18,756 nt of DNA from Bacteroides sp. UBA939 (GTDB lineage: Bacteria; Bacteroidota; Bacteroidia; Bacteroidales; Bacteroidaceae): contig NZ_DBDF01000014.1 of assembly GCF_002293435.1 (NCBI RefSeq), positions 2,265 to 21,020 on the forward strand, in the 5' to 3' direction. Positions 7,126 to 13,710 of the stretch are shown piece by piece. The notes beneath the pieces are model-generated. The model made no database searches and was not told the DNA's origin. It saw only the letters and a program-made list of their open reading frames with translations. The position numbers and the translations under genes were made by a program. Positions within the stretch are counted from its first letter, which is position 1. Each line of letters begins with the position of its first letter.

Positions 7126-7815
7126 TTAAATAAGAACAGGGATATTGCTTTTGCAACTTTCAACGTCCATTGATTCGTTTAAATGTACAAGCTGATGCCG
7201 TAAACAGGGCATCAGTATTATTCCTGCAACATCTTTTCCGCCCCAGAAGTCAATCAGCCAATTTGCTGAGTCTACGTTTTCAACCGCTTTTTCGTCCAGA
7301 ATTCGTTGAAGTTTTTCTTTACACACCTTACGTTTCATTTCTCCTTTACTTAATTTACGGATAATGTTTTCCGTGTTTCGTCCTACAGTAATCCTATATG
7401 CTTTGAGTTCTTCTATATTTACAAGTAAAGACATTTGCAGAATTTCATTTGCATCCAGCGAATTACCGGTATGCCGAATTGGGGAGTTGATTTTTGAAAA
7501 CCAGTTATCTTTTTCAAATATCTGCTCTGTTCCGGCAACCAGTAAATTCATTGTAATATCCTCAATTCGAGTAGAATGCCAGATTCCGTAAAGAATCGTC
7601 CGCCCTTTCTTATTAACAGCTTTTCTCGCCGTTTCTTCATTTATACCATTCCATAATTTATCTTCGAATGTAGTACTGTTTATACCTGACATTTCAGAAG
7701 CATAAACCATTTGGTGAAGATCAAGGATTAGTTCTTTTGCTTCTTCCAGACATTCATTCTTCTTTATGATTGAACGTAGTTGCTTCAATTTATCAGACCA
7801 TTCGCGCTTATCCAT
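7126..7815 (-). CDS. DinB-like superfamily protein
   Basis: A 229-residue protein of the DinB/YfiT-like four-helix type. The expected metal-binding histidines are visible: H34 in DLHQMVYASE, H80 in IWHSTRIED and the RHQLVHLNE motif (H207, H211) in the last helix. DinB-fold proteins are metal-dependent and in some cases are thiol (bacillithiol or similar) S-transferases; the reaction here is not known. Similar proteins are often mis-annotated as phage head-tail adaptors. The residues after LVHLNE (about 214-229) look unlike the rest, so the C-terminus may have drifted. The start at 7815 lies 28 nt after the stop of the truncated AraC frame on the same strand, and that join appears to be a deletion scar, so its original promoter may be lost. 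Confidence 0.7.
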   Translation of the reverse strand: MDKREWSDKLKQLRSIIKKNECLEEAKELILDLHQMVYASEMSGINSTTFEDKLWNGINEETARKAVNKKGRTILYGIWHSTRIEDITMNLLVAGTEQIFEKDNWFSKINSPIRHTGNSLDANEILQMSLLVNIEELKAYRITVGRNTENIIRKLSKGEMKRKVCKEKLQRILDEKAVENVDSANWLIDFWGGKDVAGIILMPCLRHQLVHLNESMDVESCKSNIPVLI

Positions 7816-7843
7816 GCCTTCGTTTATTTGACTTTTATACTCT

Positions 7844-8383
7844 CTATACTATCCTCCTTAATATCGGTTTCGCGCTCGAAAGATATTGCTGGGAGGAAAT
7901 CTTATCGCTCTCGGCTATATCTAAAGCACGCGAAAAAAGTGCCACCAACTCTTCATTCAACCCTACTTCAAGCACTTGATTTTCTTTCGAGAGGAAGCCA
8001 CCCTTCAACATGTTATCAATGATGGATCCTTCAAAACCGATGTAATATTCATTCCATCCGGTCTGTTGATATGGATGATAAGTATGCCATTGTCCCGGAA
8101 AAACAACAATAAGCCGGCCCTTGCACACTTGTTTTTCAGGAGTAATTTCCGAAGTGAACAAGCCCCGGCCTTTAGTTATATAAACCAACTGATATTCACG
8201 CAAGACGCGCCCTTTCTGCGCATTAAAGTAATAGCCCGACGGATGATCCCTTAAAGGATAAGGAGAATTAGGCTGGATAGACTGAAAACCAACCGTATTT
8301 ACCCACAGACCAAACTTTCGATCCATATCATTTACTATCAGATACTTGAATTCAACCCCTGAATCATTATAGTTCTTAGTCAT
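7844..8383 (-). pseudogene. AraC-family regulator truncated after its sensor domain
   Basis: A 179-residue frame that keeps the N-terminal cupin-like sensor domain of an AraC/XylS regulator: SPYPLRDHPSGYYFNAQKGRVLREYQLVYITKGRG, VVFPGQWHTYHPY and the GWNEYYIGFEG strand are all present. After ISSQQYLS (about residue 168) the sequence leaves the family and stops within 11 codons (SAKPILRRIV). The two-helix-turn-helix DNA-binding domain, about 100 residues, is missing entirely, so it cannot regulate by itself. Such sensors often control sugar-acid or pectin genes, in keeping with the GH88/GH105 fragment next to it. The gene keeps a -7-like box (8413-8420). I infer a deletion that removed the 3' end and brought the DinB-like gene up close. 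Whether the truncated sensor is still made is unknown. Confidence 0.75.
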
Positions 8384-8412
8384 ATCACATGTTCTTGTAC
8401 AATGAATTGGGA

Positions 8413-8420
8413 CAAAAGTA
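8413..8420 (-). promoter_or_regulatory. -7 box of the truncated AraC gene
   Basis: On the - strand TACTTTTG matches TAnnTTTG and lies 29 nt before the ATG (8381-8383). The upstream box is poor. Since the GH88/GH105 fragment ends only about 20 nt upstream, this promoter would have separated the two original genes. Confidence 0.45.
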
Positions 8421-8868
8421 GAATTTATTTGCGAATAACACTATTTTTTCACAACTATCTTGTCATATTGTTCTTCAGCTTTTATTTCCGTGTATTTAGG
8501 TGCATCGATCATCTCGATAAGCGCACGCAGTACAGGGCCTTCGCCCATGGGGTCATTTTCTTGTGTAGGACGATTATAGTAATATGCCAGAGAAGGTATT
8601 ATTCCGGTTCCTACGCAAATAGATGTGACGTCGCCATTATCGGAAATCTTCTTCATCATACCTTTCAAACCTTGATCGGCCACGTAAATGAAGTCGGGAT
8701 GCAGCCAACCCTCTTTTACACCGCGGGCAATGCCGAATACAAACATGGCTGTGCCGGTAATTTCTTCATAAGAATCTTCCCTGTTCAGCGATTGATGCCA
8801 AAGACCATTCTTACCCCGGTAACGGGCTATGCCGCCGGCTTGCTGACGGAAGTTCCGGATAACTGCTT

Positions 8869-8908
8869 CGATATTTCCGCCCGTTCCAGTCTTCGGGCGG
8901 AAATATCG
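8869..8908. repeat. Perfect 15-bp inverted repeat at the GH fragment breakpoint
   Basis: CGATATTTCCGCCCG (8869-8883) and CGGGCGGAAATATCG (8894-8908) are exact reverse complements around a 10-nt loop. The hairpin lies where the GH88/GH105 homology ends and overlaps the dispersed repeat at 8894-8940. It also lies just after the rtcB stop and could end that operon's transcript. Confidence 0.75.
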
Positions 8909-8940
8909 TATTCTCAGGCGGTTAAAAATACAAAGTATCA
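8894..8940 (+). repeat. Dispersed REP-like repeat, copy B
   Basis: This copy shares ATTCTCAG plus TAAAAATACAAAGT with copy A at 84-130. Its right edge runs into the rtcB stop codon (TCA at 8938-8940 on the + strand). A short palindrome, CAAAGT-ATC-ACTTTG (8931-8945), straddles that edge, and read from the - strand it is followed by TATTTTTA, so it may act as the rtcB operon terminator. Confidence 0.6.
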
Positions 8941-10359
8941 CTTTGCTTTAATATTCATCACCGGCCTGATAGCATCAATTACCGTTGCCGTATCTTTGAT
9001 GGCTTCCATTATTATGTTCTTGTCCTTGTAGGCCATTGGCGACTCATCAAGGGTAGACCGGCAAACTGAGGTGGAATAAATGCCTTCCATTTCTTTGGAA
9101 AACTCTTCCATGTCCAGGGTGCTCAATGCTTTGTTTCGCGCTAATACGCGTCCGGCGCCGTGTGGGGCGGAGTAATTCCAGTCCGGATTACTTTTCCCTT
9201 CGCAGATAAGTATTCCATCGCGCATGTTGAAGGGAATAACCATCTTTTCGCCGCTATAGGAGCGGATGGCGCCTTTACGGATTATCCAGTCGGTGGTATC
9301 TATAAAGTTATGCATTGAATAGACGGAGTCTACTGCATGGTAATCGGCTCCTAAGTCCTTGAATATAGCTTTCGACATTGCCTTGTGATTAAATTGAGCA
9401 TAAGTTTGGGCTATGACCATATCCAGTAAATAGGCATACATATCGTTTCCTTCGAGCAGGTATTCCTTTTTATCGACTTTATATCTTACTGCGAGTTCTT
9501 CCAGTTTCTGCGGGATGTCAGAAGTTGGCAGCGTGTTTTTGATTATTTGCTTGAACTCATTGAAGTATTCCTGAGTCAGCCCCCGTTGTGCAAGCATCTT
9601 CTTGGCATGATAGTTACAGACTTTTAAGCCGAAGTTTCGCGAACCGGAATGGATAGTTAGATAATGTGCCCCGTCGTTTGCGGATTCGCCGACTTCGATG
9701 AAGTGGTTTCCACCACCTAAGGTTCCTATCGAATAGTAAAAGACGTCTTCTTTCATGCCAATCTTTTTGCAAAGAGCGGCAATGTAGGCTTTATCTACAG
9801 GCGTTTTATCTGCGTAGTCTTCATCCGCGCACTCTTTAACCACATAGTCTTTATCTGCATACTCTTTTTCTGCATAGTCTCTATCCGCGCAGGCAGGAAC
9901 ATTCTCTTTACCGGAACGTTTTGTCCACTCCCCGAAACGTTTTGTCCACTCCTGCCGGAACAGGGCGATATTCCTGTTAACTTCTTCAAAATAGGATTCT
10001 ACCCACCAGTTATCATAGTTCTTTTCTCTTCGGATATTCATACCCATTGGCACGGAACGTCTGATGGCGTGGTCTAACGTTGGTAACTGGTCAGCCTCAA
10101 TACGCTTATTCAGCTTGTGCGTGGTAACCGAACAGCCGATATCGACACCGATATAATTAGGATTGACCATCGTCGTCAGTGGCATGGTAAATCCGATGAC
10201 GATTCCTTTGCCCACATGAGTATCGGGCATAATACGAACCGGTACTCCTTCTGAGACTTCCTGATTCAGGATACTCTGAACCAACTCAATGGCTTCTGTC
10301 TCTACATCGTCAATGAAGATTTTACAGTCTTTGTTGTATTTTCCTTTTAATTCTATCAT
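8938..10359 (-). CDS. rtcB: RNA ligase RtcB (3'-phosphate/5'-hydroxyl joining)
   Basis: A 473-residue RtcB, the GTP- and Mn-dependent ligase that seals RNA with 2',3'-cyclic or 3'-phosphate ends to 5'-OH ends, in tRNA repair or splicing. Active-site residues seen: D73 and C76 in GVDIGCS, N218-H219 in GGGNHFIE, H237 in IHSGSRNFG, H350 in SMHNF and H400 in SAPHGAGR, the histidine that becomes guanylylated. All are present, so it should be active. Unusual for the family is a repetitive insert at residues 137-192, between the N-terminal region and GTLGGGNHF: EWTKRFG/EWTKRSG, then seven 5-residue units of ADKDY type. Without it the length is close to a typical RtcB. It is the third gene of an operon with two nucleotidyltransferases, 10 nt after the second, under the divergent WYL regulator. 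Confidence 0.93.
   Translation of the reverse strand: MIELKGKYNKDCKIFIDDVETEAIELVQSILNQEVSEGVPVRIMPDTHVGKGIVIGFTMPLTTMVNPNYIGVDIGCSVTTHKLNKRIEADQLPTLDHAIRRSVPMGMNIRREKNYDNWWVESYFEEVNRNIALFRQEWTKRFGEWTKRSGKENVPACADRDYAEKEYADKDYVVKECADEDYADKTPVDKAYIAALCKKIGMKEDVFYYSIGTLGGGNHFIEVGESANDGAHYLTIHSGSRNFGLKVCNYHAKKMLAQRGLTQEYFNEFKQIIKNTLPTSDIPQKLEELAVRYKVDKKEYLLEGNDMYAYLLDMVIAQTYAQFNHKAMSKAIFKDLGADYHAVDSVYSMHNFIDTTDWIIRKGAIRSYSGEKMVIPFNMRDGILICEGKSNPDWNYSAPHGAGRVLARNKALSTLDMEEFSKEMEGIYSTSVCRSTLDESPMAYKDKNIIMEAIKDTATVIDAIRPVMNIKAK
9784..9888 (-). repeat. 15-bp tandem repeat inside rtcB (seven 5-residue units)
   Basis: On the coding strand this encodes ADRDY, AEKEY, ADKDY, VVKEC, ADEDY, ADKTP and VDKAY in a row (residues 158-192). 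The + strand shows near copies of GCATAGTCTTTATCC at 15-bp steps. The units have diverged at the DNA level but keep the K/D/E and Y pattern. Confidence 0.85.
9910..9951 (-). repeat. 21-bp duplication inside rtcB
   Basis: Residues 137-143 (EWTKRFG) and 144-150 (EWTKRSG) are a direct duplication. On the + strand the block ACGTTTTGTCCACTCC occurs twice. It lies next to the 15-bp repeat and belongs to the same inserted loop. Confidence 0.8.
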
Positions 10360-10369
10360 AGTTTCACTG

Positions 10370-11428
10370 TTATTTATATAATACTTCCCTCATTTCCACC
10401 AATACCCTTTCTGCTCTTTCTTTATTAGGAGCATCGGACAGTGTGGATGTTAGACAATACGATTCTATACTTTTCATTAATTCATCAGCCATAATTAGCA
10501 ATTCATCATAATCCATATTACCGGCTTTTATATCGAGTAGTTGTTCTCTGTTTGAACGTTTTACATTCAAAGTCCCGTCTCGCAATATTTCTTCAGCCAC
10601 TTGCAACAAACGTATGGTATGCATCATATTCTTTGAGTCATAGTTTTTGCCGTGGTTCAAGTTCGTTTGGTAACGAGTATCGTTCCGTTCTTTAACCCAA
10701 TCCCAATACTCTTTATACTCTTTACAATAGAGCGAATATGCTTCCATGTTCCAAAATAAATAGGCAAGAGCCTGCTGTCCTTTGGGTATAGATGATAATG
10801 ATACTTCGTTTGCTGTCTCTTTTACTGCTATACCGTGATAATCAAGATTGTTTTCAACATCATAAAACAGCGCATACATACCTTTGGCATGAGAAATGGA
10901 AGATAAACCACAACGCTCTTGAATATAATTTTTCCTGCCAAGCCATTCTTTTATGGGAACAGGTTGATAGTTATCCATTATGTAGCAGAAATCTAATATA
11001 GTCTTACACTCTTTATCCATTGGGTTCACAACTTTCTTTTTATACCCTCTTGCTTTCCGTATCTGTGTTAAGGCATACCCGGCAAAGGTGTCTTTACAAA
11101 GTTTAGATAAGAACATACCTATATTCAACTTATCCATTAACGGATGCTTATATAATATACAATCGTCAGGCGAAGCCAATAGTTCCAGTATATTCGGATT
11201 GTTTTTACATAGCAATTCTATAAAGCGTCCCAGTTCATAATATACTTCGTCATTAGTTTCATTACTTATCTGAGGTATGTACTCCAATCCAAAAAACAAG
11301 TTCCTGGGTAGATAAAACACTCCTTTTATATCGGTATCCGATTGTGATGTAGCTAATCCGTATGCTTTACTTCCACTTATGGACTCAAAAAGCAATAATC
11401 CTCTGTCTTTAATTTCCTGTATCGTCAT
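10370..11428 (-). CDS. YcgL/COG3541-type nucleotidyltransferase 2
   Basis: A 352-residue protein with an N-terminal pol-beta-fold nucleotidyltransferase domain: GS at 19-20 in SGSKAYGLATSQSDTDIKGV and the metal-binding pair D31/D33, followed by the FYLPRNLFFGLE strand. A NNPNILELLASPDDC segment follows, as in its partner. The C-terminal half is helical with many charged residues and may bind RNA or shape the active site. This layout fits the predicted nucleotidyltransferases of COG3541 (YcgL). Its start codon overlaps the stop of the upstream nucleotidyltransferase by ATGA, a sign of coupled translation, and rtcB follows after 10 nt. From this context I infer that it adds or trims nucleotides on RNA ends before or after RtcB sealing; the substrate is unknown. 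Confidence 0.78.
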   Translation of the reverse strand: MTIQEIKDRGLLLFESISGSKAYGLATSQSDTDIKGVFYLPRNLFFGLEYIPQISNETNDEVYYELGRFIELLCKNNPNILELLASPDDCILYKHPLMDKLNIGMFLSKLCKDTFAGYALTQIRKARGYKKKVVNPMDKECKTILDFCYIMDNYQPVPIKEWLGRKNYIQERCGLSSISHAKGMYALFYDVENNLDYHGIAVKETANEVSLSSIPKGQQALAYLFWNMEAYSLYCKEYKEYWDWVKERNDTRYQTNLNHGKNYDSKNMMHTIRLLQVAEEILRDGTLNVKRSNREQLLDIKAGNMDYDELLIMADELMKSIESYCLTSTLSDAPNKERAERVLVEMREVLYK

Positions 11429-12174
11429 TTTATAATCGTTTTTCTGAAAAGTTCATTAGCATCTCTTACATCAAAAACTTTTCGTTCCATCTGCTGTGAA
11501 GCCTCCATGCAGTAACTGAAAGTATGCTCTATCCATATCTTTATGTCTTGATCTGTTTCTATCAGACAACTTTCATTGGCTGTCAATTTCAAATCTATCA
11601 AAGATAAAACCTTTTTGCGTAAATGGTTTGATAACAAATCCATTAATGAGAATATATTCATTGGCGCTATTGTATCATGCTCAGCACACCATAGGGCAGC
11701 GAGTAACGAACGAAGCACATAAAATAACTTCTTTATTTTTATTTCTTCCTCTTGCATGGTCGCCATTGCACCTTTAGCTATCCCCAAATAATGGTGTATG
11801 TTGCTGCGAGAGCAAAAACAGTTCTGACAAAGCTTCCACAACTCATCACTAATTGCTTTATCTATTCTGTATATCACAGGAGATTGTAACCACTCGAACG
11901 GTGTTGTATTCGACTTGACTATCAACTGTAACACTTTTAATATATCCCAACCATGTATATCCAACTCATCATTTATAGGAAAAGACAGATGGTCTTTTTG
12001 AGGATATATCGTCAGATAGTCATCAAGCTTCCGCATATATATAAAACGTATGTCATAGTCACTGTCGGGAGAAGGAAAGCCCCATGCCCGGCTACCTGAT
12101 TCACATGAATAAAGTATCTCTATTTTATGACTCTGTTCTATATCAGTCAGTTTTTGCTGTATAGTTGTTTTCAT
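11425..12174 (-). CDS. YcgL/COG3541-type nucleotidyltransferase 1
   Basis: A 249-residue protein, first gene of the rtcB operon. The pol-beta-fold signature is SGSRAWGFPSPDSDYDIRFIY, with GS at 27-28 and the catalytic pair D39/D41. A later conserved block, ELDIHGWDILKVLQLIVKSN, carries a possible third acidic residue, and TTPFEWLQSP matches the NPNILELLASP block of its neighbour. The two proteins are thus distant paralogues with different C-terminal lengths (about 100 residues shorter here). The acceptor is unknown; nucleotidyltransferases of this kind transfer NMP from NTPs to RNA, protein or small-molecule targets. The start ATG at 12174 is preceded by a T-rich leader and a -7-like box at 12198-12205. 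Its stop overlaps the next start by 4 bp. Confidence 0.78.
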   Translation of the reverse strand: MKTTIQQKLTDIEQSHKIEILYSCESGSRAWGFPSPDSDYDIRFIYMRKLDDYLTIYPQKDHLSFPINDELDIHGWDILKVLQLIVKSNTTPFEWLQSPVIYRIDKAISDELWKLCQNCFCSRSNIHHYLGIAKGAMATMQEEEIKIKKLFYVLRSLLAALWCAEHDTIAPMNIFSLMDLLSNHLRKKVLSLIDLKLTANESCLIETDQDIKIWIEHTFSYCMEASQQMERKVFDVRDANELFRKTIIK

Positions 12175-12197
12175 AATTCTTCTTTTTTTTAATACGG

Positions 12198-12205
12198 CAA
12201 AGATT
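12198..12205 (-). promoter_or_regulatory. Weak -7 box of the nucleotidyltransferase-rtcB operon
   Basis: On the - strand AATCTTTG matches TAnnTTTG at all but the first base, and no TTTG lies 19-20 nt upstream. The weak promoter overlaps the left arm of the dyad at 12203-12241. This would suit an operon that is silent unless activated, which I infer and cannot show. Confidence 0.4.
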
Positions 12206-12241
12206 CAGATACAGTTGCGCAGTGTTTTTGCGTATCTGAAT
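12203..12241. promoter_or_regulatory. 10-bp dyad, candidate operator of the WYL regulator
   Basis: ATTCAGATAC (12203-12212) and GTATCTGAAT (12232-12241) are perfect reverse complements 19 nt apart, so the arm centres are 29 nt apart. The left arm overlaps the -7 box of the rtcB operon and the right arm lies between the -33 and -7 boxes of the regulator's own promoter. A bound regulator could therefore affect both directions. Confidence 0.6.
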
Positions 12242-12258
12242 TTATTTTCATATTTTTG
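12227..12258 (+). promoter_or_regulatory. Bacteroides-type promoter of the WYL regulator gene
   Basis: TTTG (12227-12230) and TATTTTTG (12251-12258) are separated by exactly 20 nt and match the consensus well. Transcription would start near 12265, about 17 nt before the ATG at 12282. The right arm of the dyad sits in the spacer, which suggests autoregulation. Confidence 0.65.
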
Positions 12259-12281
12259 AAGAAAAAAATCATTTTATCAGT

Positions 12282-13298
12282 ATGCCGGTCAATCGAAATG
12301 CCCTTATCCGCTATAAAACAATAGACGCTTGCCTTCGTAATAAGTACAGGCAATGGACGCTTGAAGACCTGATTGATGCCTGTTCTGACGCCTTGTACGA
12401 GTACGAAGGCATAGATAAAGGTATAAGCAGGCGCACGGTGCAAATGGATATCCAGATGATGCGCAGTGAGAAACTGGGTTACAATGCGCCGATTGTTGTT
12501 TATGACAACAGATATTACAGGTATGAGGACGAGGATTACAGTATCACGAACACGCCACTGTCTGAACAGGACTTGAAGACGATGTCCGAAGCGGTCGAAG
12601 TGCTCCGCCAGTTCAAGGGGTTTTCCGGTTTCTCGGATATGGGCGATATCGTTAGCCGGCTCGAAGATCATGTTACTTCTGCCAAACAGAAGACGGTGCC
12701 GGTGATAGACTTCGAGAAGAATGAAAGTCTGAAGGGGCTGGATTATCTGGATACGATTTACCACGCTATCATCAACAAGCAGGTTCTCAGCTTGCAATAC
12801 CGTTCATTCAAGGCGCGTTCTGCCAGTACATTCTGTCTCCATCCGTACTTGCTGAAGGAGTATCGTAACCGCTGGTTTGTGTTTGGCAACCGTAAGGGGA
12901 GTCTGGTTAACTTAGCGTTAGACCGGATACATCATATTGAAATAGCCGAAAAGGAGGGGTTCATTGAAAACAATTTGTTTGACCCTCAGACTTTCTTTGA
13001 CGATTTAGTGGGGGTTACAAAGAACATGGGGATGAAAGCGGAGACTGTGCGCTTTTGGGCGGACAGGCAGAGTGCACCTTATATTATGACCAAACCTATT
13101 CACAAAAGTCAGAAACTGATAGAGACAAAGGGGGATGGCTCCATGGTATTTGAAATACATGTAGTTATCAATCAGGAGCTGCAACGCGAGTTTTTTGGAT
13201 TTGTGGATAGCATCGAGATATTGGCTCCGGAGTCTTTGGCGGATTTTATGCGTTGGAAGTATGGGTTGGCTAAGGAGAGGTATGGGGCTGTACGTTAA
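12282..13298 (+). CDS. WYL-domain transcriptional regulator
   Basis: A 338-residue regulator. An N-terminal winged helix-turn-helix lies at about residues 5-65 (ISRRTVQMDIQMMRSE is the recognition part), then a linker, a WYL domain at about 150-225 and a C-terminal WCX-like extension (about 240-330). The signature W-Y-L appears as W198-F199-V200 in NRWFVFGNRKGS, with LQYRSFKARS and LHPYLLKEYRNR before it, a normal level of variation. WYL domains bind nucleic acids or nucleotide-like ligands and often control DNA-damage, defence or RNA-repair genes. Divergence from the nucleotidyltransferase-rtcB operon and the dyad between them make that operon its likely target. By analogy with RtcR of Proteobacteria it could respond to broken RNA, but it is unrelated to RtcR, and activator versus repressor cannot be told. 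Confidence 0.85.
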   Translation: MPVNRNALIRYKTIDACLRNKYRQWTLEDLIDACSDALYEYEGIDKGISRRTVQMDIQMMRSEKLGYNAPIVVYDNRYYRYEDEDYSITNTPLSEQDLKTMSEAVEVLRQFKGFSGFSDMGDIVSRLEDHVTSAKQKTVPVIDFEKNESLKGLDYLDTIYHAIINKQVLSLQYRSFKARSASTFCLHPYLLKEYRNRWFVFGNRKGSLVNLALDRIHHIEIAEKEGFIENNLFDPQTFFDDLVGVTKNMGMKAETVRFWADRQSAPYIMTKPIHKSQKLIETKGDGSMVFEIHVVINQELQREFFGFVDSIEILAPESLADFMRWKYGLAKERYGAVR

Positions 13299-13310
13299 AC
13301 CTTAAATGGC

Positions 13311-13533
13311 AATTCATGCTTGAACACAGAGGCGCAGAGTTTTTTCGATACAATGTAGTTGCCCTCTCTGTTAATAAACACAAGTAGAGTTTTTAAAGAA
13401 TATGCCCAACGTTTTTAAAAAACGTGGGCAACGTTTATTAGCAGCGGAAAAGAGGCTTTAAAACCTATCACTAATATATTCCTGCGGAAAGAAAAGCTCC
13501 GTATCTCTGCGCCTCTGTGTTAAAATATAAATT
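13311..13533. repeat. Inverted-repeat element of about 220 bp (MITE-like)
   Basis: Two facing arms share a perfect 17-bp core, AACACAGAGGCGCAGAG, at 13323-13339 (+) and 13505-13521 (-). Similarity continues outward into AATT(C/T)AT-type ends at 13311 and 13533. Between them lies a second palindrome (13404-13429) with stem GCCCA-CGTTTTT and one bulged A. No reading frame is seen. A single arm of the same family occurs at 214-258. The structure resembles a miniature non-autonomous element or a paired intergenic repeat. Confidence 0.7.
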
Positions 13534-13622
13534 CCCATTGATATGATATAGTAAAGCTGCTACGAATAATCGGTTAGCAAAAAAGAATATAAATGTAACT
13601 CCTGAATTATCCTTCATAATCT

Positions 13623-13710
13623 CACTCCCATACTTAGCCTATCTCACTATACGACTGAGATACCCTCAGTCGTATACTTAGGGTATCTCAGTCGTATACT
13701 TAGACTACCC
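13623..13710. repeat. 22-bp-period repeat array with one inverted unit
   Basis: CAGTCGTATACTTAG occurs at 13667 and 13689, 22 bp apart. A diverged unit lies at 13623-13644 (about 17 of 22 matching), and the unit at 13645-13666 is in reverse orientation. As a result TATACGACTGAGATACCCT (13648-13666) and its exact complement (13680-13698) form a 19-bp stem with a 13-nt loop. The following stretch, 13711-13902, shows nothing else I can name. Confidence 0.8.

Larger units (their letters stand above)
8441..8941 (-). pseudogene. GH88/GH105 unsaturated glycuronyl hydrolase, 3' fragment
   Basis: The open frame holds about 140 C-terminal residues of a family 88/105 hydrolase, enzymes that remove unsaturated uronic acids from pectin or rhamnogalacturonan fragments made by lyases. 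Recognisable segments are KNGLWHQSLNREDSYEEITG, TAMFVFGIARGVKEGW, GDVTSICVGTGI and YYYNRPTQENDPMGEGPVLR, with a natural-looking C-terminus. Full-length members are about 370-400 residues, so the N-terminal half with the first catalytic Asp is gone. Homology begins near residue 24; the bases before that (about 8869-8941) are a hairpin and a dispersed repeat, and the only start is a GTG inside it. It is therefore a remnant, not a functional enzyme. Confidence 0.78.

Noticed and set aside
8870..8941. Genuine N-terminus for the GH88/GH105 frame at the GTG at 8941
   Set aside because: These codons come from a hairpin and a dispersed repeat, and the family's N-terminal half is absent.
12189..12797. 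202-residue - strand frame over the WYL gene
   Set aside because: It overlaps the HTH and linker of a clear regulator on the other strand and would start inside it.
13623..13710. CRISPR-like array
   Set aside because: The units are contiguous without unique spacers and one is inverted, and no cas genes are nearby.
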